Source of the DNA: Myxococcus sp. RHSTA-1-4
Lineage (GTDB): Bacteria > Myxococcota > Myxococcia > Myxococcales > Myxococcaceae
Direction: 5' to 3'
DNA length: 64,000 nt
NCBI RefSeq assembly: GCF_020037125.1
Contig: NZ_JAIQDG010000008.1
Location: 124,001-188,000, forward strand
The notes below the pieces were generated by a model. The model had not been told where the DNA came from, made no database searches, and worked only from the letters and a program-made list of their open reading frames with translations. This document shows positions 6,336-14,248 of the stretch, in pieces. The number at the start of each line of letters is the position of its first letter. Within the stretch, counting starts at the first letter, position 1. Made by a program: the position numbers and the translations under genes.

Positions 6336-9197
6336 TCAGGGGACCGCGGTGCCGTCGAAGAAGGCCCGTGCCCGAGCGACAGCGGACAGGCCCACCCTGC
6401 TGCCGAGCCGGCGGCCCACGAAGTCATCCGGCGCCACGTGGATGCCGCCCCACAGGCGCGACTGTCCCGCCTGGTCCGCGGCGTCGTAGTACGTGGCCCA
6501 CTGCAAGCGCACGTCGGTGGAGGGGCCTCGCTCGAAGGTGAGGTAGGCGTTGGCGCTGGCAACGAACTCGCCCAGGCCGCCGGGGAAGTACGCGCTGCCG
6601 GTGAGGGAGGTGAGCACCTCGGCGGCGGAGCGGCTGAAGGTGCTGTGCCCGGAGATGAAGCCCGGGAAGGCGGGCGTCACGAAGGTGCGGAGCTGGAAGG
6701 GAATCCACTCCACCGCCCGAATCCAGCCGGAGCCGCCCACCTCGTTGCGGCGGTCTCCCGGCTCGCCCCTCCACGAGAGCACCACCACCTGTCCCTGGAA
6801 GTGCGCCAGGTGCGCGTGCCGCTGTCCCGGCGCGGAGCTCTCCGGCGTGACGACCTCGATGAGCCCCGGCACCAGCGGCAGGCCGTCCGGGTGGTACGAC
6901 GGCCCGCTCGGGTCCGTGGACTGGCCCAGCTTGCCCATGTAACGGATGAGGGAGATGGGGCGCGCGGCGATGAAGGCGCGCTTGATTTCCCACGCGACGA
7001 TGGCCGCGTCATGCACGGCGCCGTTGAGCGCGAGGTACACCTTCACGTCCCACTCCAGCGGGTCCAGCGCCTCGCCCGCGCCGAAGAGGCGCCGCGAGAA
7101 GCCCGGCGAGTCCGCCACCGAGTTGGCGAGCACGTTCCAGTGCCCCGGCGGCGTCTCCGACTTCGGGCCGTCCGCCCAGAACTCCGCCAGCACGCGGCCG
7201 AAGTCCCCACGCCTCACGAGGTGCGGCGTGTACGGCTGGCCGGTGATGGGATTGACGGGATGGCCGGTGCCGTCATTCGCGCCCAGGCTGTTGTTGCCGT
7301 ACGCGCCGGGCGACAGGTCCATGAGCTCATCGCTGCCGAGCCAGCTCGTCTTCCGCAGCACCTCCACCACGTTCGTCCGCAGCTCCGCGCCGAACACCGG
7401 CGGCGCGCCCGGGTCCAGGTACAGCCCGCCGCCCTCCGGCCGCGTCAGGGCGAACGGCGTCACGTTCGTCCAGTGCGCGCCGATGTAGCCCTGCACACCC
7501 GCCGAGGTGATGATGCCGTTCTGGGTGACGGCCACCGCCAGGTTGAGCGGCTGCCACAGCGAGGGGTTCACCAGCGTCGCACCCGGCGTGTCCACCACCA
7601 GCGGCGCGTTCACGAACTGGAAGCCCGTGGTGTCCTTGTAGTCGTTCTGCTCGTTGGCGCCGTCGTCCGCGCCCGCGCGGATGATGGCCTGGCCGATGCG
7701 GTTGCCCAGCGCGCGAGGGCTGTCTCCCGCAGTGGTGGTGTCGTCCGGCGCGTACCCGAGCTTCTCCATGAAGGCGCGGAAGCACGCCGCGGAGGTGAGC
7801 CCGCCGGTGGACTTCGCATAGCGGTGCGTGAGCACACGGTAGGCGGCGTAGCTGAGGGCCTCCGCGCGCGCCGCCGCCACGTCCTGGGCGGTGTGCTTCT
7901 CACGCAGGAAGGTGCCGTCCGCCGTCGCGTCGTAGGCGGCCCACGCGTCCCACATGGCCGCGGACAGGTGATACAGGTTGCGCGCGTGCACCGTCGGCCG
8001 GGGAATGTCGCGGCGGATGGCGTTGAGAATCTGCTCGTTCCACCGGCGGGCGATGGTGCCCGCCGGACGAGGGTCCACCGCCGACGCGGGACAGCTCACC
8101 GCGGGCGGAGGGACGGTCTCCACCGGAGGAACCCGCGCCACCTCCGGCCCCCGGTGCAGCAGCGCGCCCACGTCGAGCGAGCCCGACAGCACGTTGCCGC
8201 CCACCGCCCACACGCCCCCCTCCGGGTCCGTCCACGTCGCGTGCAGGGACTCCACCAGCGGCGGCGAGCCAATGTCCGCCCGCGCCCAGACGCCTGCCTT
8301 GCGCTGGTACACCTCGCCCCGGAAGCCCGTGGCCCAGCCGGTGCCGTCCTCCGCCAGGGACACGCCCTGGAGGAGCGGGCACCCCTCCGGGGAGCGGCTC
8401 ACGAAGCGGCCGGCGGACTCGTCCAGCTCCAGGATTTCTCCCTGGCCCTCGCCGCCCACCACCGTCACGACGCCGCCGGCACCGTGCACCGTGAAGAGGC
8501 GGCTGGTGGTGCCGGTGGGAAGCCTCGCGAAGGCTCCGCCCCCGCGCGAGCGCAGCACCACGCCCTGCGCGCCCACCACATACACGTCACCGCCGGTGCC
8601 CCACACCTTGAAGAAGCCGGGGAGGTCTCCATCGGCCGTGCGTGGCAGGTCCGCGAATGGCAGCGCCACCTCGCTCCACCGCGCGCCGTCGTAGTGCCAG
8701 ATGAAGCCGCCGCGGTCGGACACGCTGCCCACCGCGTACACGTCATCCGGTCGTGAGCCCCACAGGCCGTACACCGTGTGGCGCGCCAGGCCCGGCGTGG
8801 ACATGCGAGTGAAGGTGCCGCCCTCGTAGCGGAGGATGTTGGCGTTGCCGCCGGACATCATCACCGGGCCGTCCTGGAAGGCGTGGACCCACCACAGGTC
8901 TCCGCGCACGCCGGTGGGCAACTCCTTCCAAGCCGTGCCGTCGAAGTGGAGCACGGTGGGCCCGCGGCCCCGGTCCGCGCCCACCGCCCACACGTCAGAG
9001 CGCGAGCGGCCCGACACCGCGAGCAGCGCCTCCGGCCGGGCCTCGGCCACGGCGGCCCAGGGGATGGGCTCGGGCTGTGGCTCGGGCTCGGGGTCATCCG
9101 GACAGCCGGTGAGCAGGGCTCCCAGCAGCACGGGCAGCAGCCATGCGCCTCTCACACGCGCCCGTGGCGTGGAGGGGGTGAAGGGGTGCTCCTGCAT
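6336..9197 (-). CDS. Lipoprotein: beta-propeller-like N-terminus fused to vanadium-haloperoxidase-fold domain
   Basis: 953 residues. The ATG at 9197 gives a signal peptide with lipobox LLTGC (Cys32) and has an AGGAG site just upstream; the next 17 codons 5' look untranslated. Residues ~50-370 contain repeated blades of the type VWAVGADRG, VYAVGSVSDRG and GVWAVGGN, consistent with a propeller. The C-terminal half (from about residue 400) is the PAP2/vanadium haloperoxidase fold, with FISGHSTFS around His851 and a late histidine in GGIHVAPDD (His920), equivalent to the PSGH and final His of the family. Such secreted proteins may be vanadate-dependent peroxidases or phosphatases; activity is inferred. 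Exported and lipid-anchored. Confidence 0.85.
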   Translation of the reverse strand: MQEHPFTPSTPRARVRGAWLLPVLLGALLTGCPDDPEPEPQPEPIPWAAVAEARPEALLAVSGRSRSDVWAVGADRGRGPTVLHFDGTAWKELPTGVRGDLWWVHAFQDGPVMMSGGNANILRYEGGTFTRMSTPGLARHTVYGLWGSRPDDVYAVGSVSDRGGFIWHYDGARWSEVALPFADLPRTADGDLPGFFKVWGTGGDVYVVGAQGVVLRSRGGGAFARLPTGTTSRLFTVHGAGGVVTVVGGEGQGEILELDESAGRFVSRSPEGCPLLQGVSLAEDGTGWATGFRGEVYQRKAGVWARADIGSPPLVESLHATWTDPEGGVWAVGGNVLSGSLDVGALLHRGPEVARVPPVETVPPPAVSCPASAVDPRPAGTIARRWNEQILNAIRRDIPRPTVHARNLYHLSAAMWDAWAAYDATADGTFLREKHTAQDVAAARAEALSYAAYRVLTHRYAKSTGGLTSAACFRAFMEKLGYAPDDTTTAGDSPRALGNRIGQAIIRAGADDGANEQNDYKDTTGFQFVNAPLVVDTPGATLVNPSLWQPLNLAVAVTQNGIITSAGVQGYIGAHWTNVTPFALTRPEGGGLYLDPGAPPVFGAELRTNVVEVLRKTSWLGSDELMDLSPGAYGNNSLGANDGTGHPVNPITGQPYTPHLVRRGDFGRVLAEFWADGPKSETPPGHWNVLANSVADSPGFSRRLFGAGEALDPLEWDVKVYLALNGAVHDAAIVAWEIKRAFIAARPISLIRYMGKLGQSTDPSGPSYHPDGLPLVPGLIEVVTPESSAPGQRHAHLAHFQGQVVVLSWRGEPGDRRNEVGGSGWIRAVEWIPFQLRTFVTPAFPGFISGHSTFSRSAAEVLTSLTGSAYFPGGLGEFVASANAYLTFERGPSTDVRLQWATYYDAADQAGQSRLWGGIHVAPDDFVGRRLGSRVGLSAVARARAFFDGTAVP

Positions 9198-9251
9198 GGA
9201 GGTGCTCCTGCGTACCGCGGGGTTCACTTCAGGGAGGTGGGGTGCCACGTG

Positions 9252-9770
9252 TTACGGGTAGGTCTCCCACTGGAGCGTGGCGGTGCGCGTGTCGGAGCCG
9301 TGCTCGCCAGACTCCGCGACGAAGGACGCCTTCAGGCGCACCTCCCGGCCCAGGGCCTCGGACACACTGGGGACCACCAGCAACAAGCCCTCCAGCAGGG
9401 CGGGGGCGCCCTCCGTGGTGGCCTGGGTGAAGCGCAGGTCCACCGCGTAGGGAGCCGACACGCGCACCCCGTCCGAGGTCCGCTCCAGGGACATCTCCAC
9501 GCGGGCCTTCATGTCATTCAGGTTCCAGGCCCGCATCGACACGAAGACGTGCTGGCTGCCCTGGCCTCCCGAGGTCAGCTCGAGCGTGCCGCCGTCCTCG
9601 ATGGGCGTGAACCTTCGGCCCGTGCCCACCTCGAAGCGGAGCGGCTCTCCCTCGGGGTCGGGCCCCGGGCCGGGGTCGGGGTATGGGTCGGGGCCAGGGC
9701 CGGGGCATCCCGCCAGACCGAGGCCCAGGGCGACGAGCGCGCTCCAGGTGACCGCTCGAATGCGGCTCAT
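9252..9770 (-). CDS. Hypothetical lipoprotein
   Basis: 172 residues starting MSRIRAVTWSALVALGLGLAGC: signal peptide with lipobox LAGC, then a Pro/Gly/Asp linker (PGPGPDPYPDPG) and a compact domain of beta-strand character. No family was recognised. It ends 55 bp upstream of the haloperoxidase-fold gene on the same strand and may be co-transcribed with it; both share the style of a lipoprotein with a short acidic Pro-rich tether. The start is set by the signal peptide at 9770; coding sense further upstream is lost. Confidence 0.75.
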   Translation of the reverse strand: MSRIRAVTWSALVALGLGLAGCPGPGPDPYPDPGPGPDPEGEPLRFEVGTGRRFTPIEDGGTLELTSGGQGSQHVFVSMRAWNLNDMKARVEMSLERTSDGVRVSAPYAVDLRFTQATTEGAPALLEGLLLVVPSVSEALGREVRLKASFVAESGEHGSDTRTATLQWETYP

Positions 9771-9958
9771 GGCGCCACCCGCGCGGCGGAGGAGATGGAG
9801 GTGCCCCGCGGCACACGCCGGGACGAGAAGATGGATGAAGCCACGACGTACGACAGGGTGCCCGCGCTCAAAGATGTCCCCCGGACCACTGAACCACGGT
9901 CCGGGAGCATACGTGATTTCCGAGGCTGGATTGGAATGCCCCGAATCGAGGCCCGGGG

Positions 9959-10426
9959 TCAGGAGCGACGGAAGCGAACCACGCGCACCTCCAGGGCGCC
10001 GGCCTCGGCGTCCAGGACGGTGCGCATCACTTCCAGGGCCCGCTGCTCGTCGAAGCCTCCGGAGCCTGCGCCGATGAGCGGGACGGCCAGTGAGGTGAGG
10101 CCGAGCTCGCGCGCCCGGGCCAATGCGTTGCGGACGGAGTCCTGGATGGAGCGCTCCGATGCGCGCCAGAGCATGTTGATGCCGGCCACGTGGATGATGG
10201 CCTTGTAGGGAAGCCGTCCGGCCGAGGTCACCACCGCCGTGCCGAGCGGCATCGGCCCCACGCGGGCCAATTCGCGGAACGGACCGAGCCCCGCCTTGCG
10301 CTTGATGGCTCCGGACACGCCCTGCGGCAGGAGCAGCCACCAGGGGATGATGTTCCGGTTCCAGGCGTTGACGATGGCCTCCACCGGCTGGTCGAGCAGG
10401 TCTCCTTCGACGATGTGGACGGGCAT
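9959..10426 (-). CDS. Macro-domain protein
   Basis: 155 residues, a single macro domain (the ADP-ribose or ADP-ribosyl-ester binding fold) from MPVHIVEGDLLDQPVEAIVNAW to the end. The first ligand loop is NAWN where most hydrolytic macro domains have NAAN, and the glycine loop is QGVSGAIKRKAG. The second phosphate loop, PLIGAGSGGF, is well kept. The changed first loop makes plain binding or altered specificity likelier than the standard de-ADP-ribosylase reaction. No toxin partner (ADP-ribosyltransferase) was seen next to it. The ATG at 10426 begins exactly at the domain start. Confidence 0.85.
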   Translation of the reverse strand: MPVHIVEGDLLDQPVEAIVNAWNRNIIPWWLLLPQGVSGAIKRKAGLGPFRELARVGPMPLGTAVVTSAGRLPYKAIIHVAGINMLWRASERSIQDSVRNALARARELGLTSLAVPLIGAGSGGFDEQRALEVMRTVLDAEAGALEVRVVRFRRS

Positions 10427-10521
10427 GGAGGGGACTCTAGCGCTGCCTCGTGCTCGAAAGATGAACCGTCCGTGATTCGACCATGATGTGGCCGCATGGC
10501 GGCGTACCATCATCGCCCGAC

Positions 10522-11391
10522 ATGCGTTCCCATTCCCGCTGGCTGCTGGCGTTGCTGTGCCTCTGTGGCTGTTCCCGCACCTCCCCCCCGTCCGTGAAGC
10601 CTCGGGAGGAGGGCGCTTCCACCACCGCGGCCCGGTCTCCGGACGCTCCACTGTCCAAGGCCGCGCTCGATGCCGTGCGCAAGCGCGCGATGTACATCGT
10701 GGACGCGGAGCGCGCCGCCATCGGCGCCACCGACCTCCTGCTGGCGATGGAGGAGCGCGACGAGTCGAAGCTGGAGTTCTTCCTCACCGTGCCCCGAGGC
10801 GACACCTGGTACGGCCTCTTCGGCAAGCTGGATGACCAGGGCACCTTCGTGCCCGGGTACGCCTTCCGCTCGCCGCGTGCGGTGCCCGAGAAGATGGAGC
10901 CGATGCCCCTGAGCGCGCTGCCCGCGGACTTCAGCGCCGAGGCACGCGCCGTGAGGACGGCCACGCAACGGGCCTACGCCACCCATGGCAGGCGGCAGCT
11001 CAATCCCGTGGTCTATGCGGAGGAAGGGGCCCTCTCCGTCTACGTGCTGCAGGGCTTCAATGAACGAGGGCTGTATGTACTCGGCGGTGACTTCCGCTTC
11101 GACTTCAGCCGGGATGGGCGCAAGGTCCTCGAAGAGGTCGCGCTGCACAAGAGCATCATCCCGGTGGACCTCCGCGAGGATTCGGAGGGGCAACGCCCCG
11201 AGGCCATCGTGCACTCGCACGTCTTGTTTCCCGGACCGGTGGAGACCGAGTGGGCCCTGCTGATGCTCTACCCGGAGCTCAATGCGCTGTACGTAACCGG
11301 CCTGGACTCACGCTGGATGTACGCAATGCATCCGGACGGCAGGGTCCGAATCATCGATGCAAAGAGGGAGAAGGCAGTCGACCCGGAGTGA
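10522..11391 (+). CDS. Hypothetical lipoprotein
   Basis: 289 residues starting MRSHSRWLLALLCLCGC, a short signal peptide with lipobox; the mature N-terminus is Ser/Thr/Pro-rich. The rest is a soluble domain with no family I recognise. Its sequence (HGRRQLNPVVYAEEGALSVY, MLYPELNALYVTGLD) looks like a well-folded alpha/beta protein, not low complexity. The ATG at 10522 is chosen because it begins the signal peptide; an ATG 13 codons earlier is less likely. A repeated hairpin starts 18 bp after the stop. Confidence 0.75.
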   Translation: MRSHSRWLLALLCLCGCSRTSPPSVKPREEGASTTAARSPDAPLSKAALDAVRKRAMYIVDAERAAIGATDLLLAMEERDESKLEFFLTVPRGDTWYGLFGKLDDQGTFVPGYAFRSPRAVPEKMEPMPLSALPADFSAEARAVRTATQRAYATHGRRQLNPVVYAEEGALSVYVLQGFNERGLYVLGGDFRFDFSRDGRKVLEEVALHKSIIPVDLREDSEGQRPEAIVHSHVLFPGPVETEWALLMLYPELNALYVTGLDSRWMYAMHPDGRVRIIDAKREKAVDPE

Positions 11392-11408
11392 CGACGCTCC
11401 TGGACTCG

Positions 11409-11438
11409 GGACCTCCCGGCGCACAGGCCAGGAGGTCC
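11409..11438. terminator. Terminator-like hairpin, copy 1 of a repeated element
   Basis: Arms GGACCTCC (11409-11416) and GGAGGTCC (11431-11438), with GGC/GCC pairing inside. It lies 18 bp after the stop of the plus-strand lipoprotein gene and next to the last stop of the convergent TetR frame. There is no T-tract. A near-copy with the same flanks lies at 15164-15195. Confidence 0.55.
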
Positions 11439-11444
11439 AAGCCC

Positions 11445-12566
11445 TCACAGCCGGCTCATTCGTGCGCGGTAGGGATTCGCACGAGGCAGAGCGCCGCCTG
11501 GCGGTGCCTGGGCCATGGCGGTGCATCGGCGAAGGCGCGAACGGGGCGGCCCTCGGTGAATGCCCTCGCGTTGCACGGACCAGGATGGACGTCTCGCCGC
11601 GTTCGCGGCCGCCCGGGAGCCAAGGCACTCGACCCGCGCATCCCTCCATCGAGCCCCCTGGCATGTGTCCCGCGAAGGCCAGGCGGCGCGACGGCAAGAT
11701 GACACGGCCAGGCGCTCGCATTGCCGGGGAGCGCATGGGGGCGGAGATTCGGCGTGCGTTGAGAGTGCGCCACTTTCTCGGAGAGCATGCCCCGGCACCA
11801 CTCCGTCGGAGACGGGCACCTCTGGCGATGCAGCACCGGTGGCCAACGCGGAGCCGCCAGTCCTCTCGGCCTCGATGTGCTCCGCGACAGACGCAAGCGT
11901 GCCGGTGACTCCAGGCTCGAGGTCTTCCGTCCTCGCCGCCCCAGAAGGAGGCGTGTCGGAGCCTCGGGAGGGCGAGTCCTCCTCCGCAGCCAGCGCCTTC
12001 CAGAGGGCCCGGCCCGCGGCGTTGACGTCTTCCTCGACCAGCGCCCCCTCCTCGCCCCGGGCCAGTGCTCGCACCAACTCCGCCAGCGCTCCCCAGATGA
12101 GTCCCTCTCCCACCCGGGCGCTGCCCGGCGCCAGCGCCCCCTCGCGCTCACCGAGGGCCAGCACCTCGCGCACCAGCGCCCGCGCCTCGTCCCCAAAGGA
12201 CTGCGGCTCGAGCGAGTCCTCGTGCCAGTGCATGAAGGCGAAGTGGAAGCACTCCGGCCTCCGCGTCGCGAACCAGGCCAGCTGCTGCCAGAAGTCGTCG
12301 AAGTCCTCGCGGAAGCCGCGGCCCTCCCGCGAGCTCGGCTCCACCTCGAAGACGATGCGCGCGATGCGGCACAGCTCGCTGTCGGCCCACTGGCGCACCC
12401 GGTGGGCGAAGGCGCCCTTGCTGCCGTAGCGCCGGTAGAAGCTGCCCACCGACAGGTTCGCGGCCCTCGCCATCTCCTCGGCCCGTACGTTGCCGTAGCC
12501 CCGCCGCGCCATCACCGCCGCCGAGTCCCGCATGCTCATGAGGTACAGCTGCTCCGCCGTCCACAT
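11445..12566 (-). CDS. TetR-family transcriptional regulator with unusual long C-terminal tail
   Basis: The frame is open for 373 residues from the ATG at 12566 (MWTAEQLYLMSMRDSAAVMA), which has a GGGAGGGGAAGGGG ribosome-binding site. The first ~210 residues are a normal TetR protein with HTH (MARAANLSVGSFYRRYGSKGAF) and helical ligand domain (WHEDSLEPQSFGDEARALVRE). After about residue 220 the sequence turns into Ser/Arg/Cys/Pro-rich text with no domain character, down to the stop at 11445. The tail may be read-through of a lost stop or an accidental open frame in GC-rich DNA. An upstream start at 12632 has no ribosome-binding site. The target is unknown. Confidence 0.75.
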   Translation of the reverse strand: MWTAEQLYLMSMRDSAAVMARRGYGNVRAEEMARAANLSVGSFYRRYGSKGAFAHRVRQWADSELCRIARIVFEVEPSSREGRGFREDFDDFWQQLAWFATRRPECFHFAFMHWHEDSLEPQSFGDEARALVREVLALGEREGALAPGSARVGEGLIWGALAELVRALARGEEGALVEEDVNAAGRALWKALAAEEDSPSRGSDTPPSGAARTEDLEPGVTGTLASVAEHIEAERTGGSALATGAASPEVPVSDGVVPGHALRESGALSTHAESPPPCAPRQCERLAVSSCRRAAWPSRDTCQGARWRDARVECLGSRAAANAARRPSWSVQREGIHRGPPRSRLRRCTAMAQAPPGGALPRANPYRARMSRL

Positions 12567-13189
12567 ACCCCTTCCCCTCCCTCTCGCCCCTGGGACGACG
12601 CTCCGCTGAAAGGAGTGCTCCTCCCGCGGCATGGTGTCTATCTCAGGGGGCTGACATGCCAGGTGGGTTGGGGCCCGCCACCGGAGAGGACTCGGCGGGT
12701 CACGCGGAATGGATGCTCCATTCCGCGCGTGGCGGCCCGGGGGAGCCGACATGGCAAAGAGGTTGGGGGCGAGGCGCGGTGAGGGCTGCGCGGGCCGCGC
12801 GGAACGGACGCTCCATTCCGCGCAGGGCGGCCCGGGCGGGGACTGACAAGGTGGAGAGGCGGGGCCCATACGTGGTGAGCGCGTGGCGGGCCACGCGGAA
12901 TGGAAGTTCCATTCGGGACCTGGGCGGCTCGGGGCTGACGTGCCGGGTGGTGAGGCGGGGCCCATGAGTGGTGAGCGCCTGACAGGCCATGCGGAACGGA
13001 CGCTCCATTCCGCGCAGGGCGGCCCGGGGGGCTGACATGACGAGAAGTCGTGGCATGGGAGACAGGGCCTGGGGCTTCGCGGGTTCTCGGTCTCCGGGCA
13101 CTCCGAACATGCCCGGGTTGCCGTTGCGGCTACTGCGTGGCCGAGACGGCTCCGCGGCAGGACTCATCCGCGTCCCGAATCAGTCGCAA
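12567..13189. other. 623-bp gene-free stretch dominated by a hairpin array
   Basis: No convincing gene on either strand: open frames here are low-complexity and cross the repeats. It holds the four-unit palindrome array described separately (12703-13011). About 96 bp before the first clear unit there is a small degenerate palindrome, AGGAGTGCTCCT near 12611, which may be a decayed fifth unit. The stretch lies between the 5' end of the TetR gene and the 3' end of the minus-strand lipoprotein at 13190. Confidence 0.7.
12703..13030. repeat. Four-unit ~96-bp array of palindromic hairpins
   Basis: The cores are GGAATGGA-TGC-TCCATTCC (12706-12724), GGAACGGA-CGC-TCCATTCC (12801-12819), GGAATGGA-AGT-TCCATTC (12897-12914) and GGAACGGA-CGC-TCCATTCC (12993-13011). 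Spacing is 95, 96 and 96 bp. Most cores extend with GCG/CGC flanks into stems of 11 bp or more. After each core comes a related GC-rich stretch of the form GGCGGCCCGGGGGGCTGAC, usually ending near ATG. The same unit occurs inverted at 23511-23619, and a lone core lies at 46326-46350. Confidence 0.85.
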
Positions 13190-13735
13190 TCAAGAGCCGC
13201 CATCCAACCACCTTGGAAGTGGCTGCGGCTCTCCCCAGGTGGTGTCACCGACGGGAATGGACGGGCCGGACGAGGTCTCCGGCATCCCTGCATCCGGCCC
13301 TTCCGAAGTGGGAAGCGTTTCGGGTTCACCATCAAAGAGCCGCCGGAGGATGCGCCCATCGGTGCTGATGGCGTACTTCACGCCGCCATCCAGCATCCGG
13401 GGGCCAGGCTTGCAGGACTCGGGGTCAGCGGAGAGCCGCACGAAGACGACGTCTCCCTGCTTGATGACCCGATAGCGGTATGACTCCTGCCTGTTCCAGC
13501 ATGACCGCTTCGTGGAGTCAGGAGGCAGGAAGTCATTGGCCGCAATCGCAATGGCCCGGAGCAACACACCGTCCAACTCATATGGCTGGCTCTGGGCGCT
13601 CATCCGTGCTGCCTCGCGGTCGAAGAGGTCCGGGAAGACGATGGACGTATCTTCCTCGACTGGAGCAGGGCGCCAGCCCTGGTTTCGCGCGCAACCGGAC
13701 AGGACGACGACCGCCACGAGGAGCAGACCTCTCAT
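13190..13735 (-). CDS. Hypothetical lipoprotein
   Basis: 181 residues starting MRGLLLVAVVVLSGCARN: signal peptide, lipobox LSGC, then a soluble domain containing CWNRQESYRYRVIKQGD and RLSADPESCKPGPRMLDGG, with two cysteines likely to pair outside the cytoplasm. The C-terminal ~45 residues are Pro/Ser/Gly-rich. Family not recognised. It is followed upstream (same strand) by a frameshifted lipoprotein and a DUF2381 protein and may share their transcript. The ATG at 13735 is fixed by the signal peptide. Confidence 0.75.
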   Translation of the reverse strand: MRGLLLVAVVVLSGCARNQGWRPAPVEEDTSIVFPDLFDREAARMSAQSQPYELDGVLLRAIAIAANDFLPPDSTKRSCWNRQESYRYRVIKQGDVVFVRLSADPESCKPGPRMLDGGVKYAISTDGRILRRLFDGEPETLPTSEGPDAGMPETSSGPSIPVGDTTWGEPQPLPRWLDGGS

Positions 13736-13833
13736 GGACAAACCCTCCGCGCTATTCGAGGCGTTGATCCCCAAGGACGTGACCGATGAGGCAGAAGACA
13801 TCTGAGCCGTCACGTCCACGGAAGCCGGGTGGC

Positions 13834-14237
13834 TCAGCGGAACTCGTCCACGATGTCGACCCCCGCGCGCGGGAATTCGAGGATGGCCGTCCCAGGCTTG
13901 GACTCAGGCCGCTTCATGAGCTGCCCCTTGCCAAGCCGGGCGACAGCGCAGATAGGCACCTTGTCGCCTCCCCTGACGGGCTGAGCCTCGTAGTAGCGGA
14001 TGACGACAGGGTGATGGGATGGTTATCGGCCTGGTTCGCATCGAGATCAACCCAGGCGGACTCCCCGACGAACATCCTGAGATAGCGCATCGCCTTTCGC
14101 GATTCCTCGGGGCACTTCTCCGGCCCTGGCGTCCCATCGGCACGAAGAGCGACTCCACCCATGGTGGCTCCGGCGCACCCGGAGGCCATCAGGAGAAGGG
14201 AGGTCCAGCACAGGAGCGCGAGCTTGTTGTCAGCCAT
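13834..14237 (-). pseudogene. Small lipoprotein gene with a single-base frameshift
   Basis: Frame 1 from the ATG at 14237 encodes MADNKLALLCWTSLLLMASGC (signal peptide, lipobox), then a domain up to NQADNHPITL near 14008. From there protein-like sequence continues in another frame (VVIRYYEAQPVRGGDKVP, later GQLMKRPESKPGTAILEF) to a stop at 13834. Restoring one G in CCCTG|TCGTC joins the two into a ~134-residue lipoprotein. Without it, frame 1 runs into Ser/Arg-rich text and stops at 13914. It is either a recent pseudogene or a sequencing error. Function unknown; it lies between another lipoprotein and the DUF2381 gene, 11 bp after the latter. Confidence 0.65.
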
Positions 14238-14248
14238 CCTGGTCGCTC

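Noticed and set aside
6159..8756. An 865-codon plus-strand frame over the haloperoxidase gene
   Set aside because: Same mirror-frame composition, no motifs, and it crosses the terminator.
12703..13030. Hairpin array as a CRISPR array
   Set aside because: Spacers between cores are related to each other rather than unique, the cores are palindromic and vary, and no cas gene is present.
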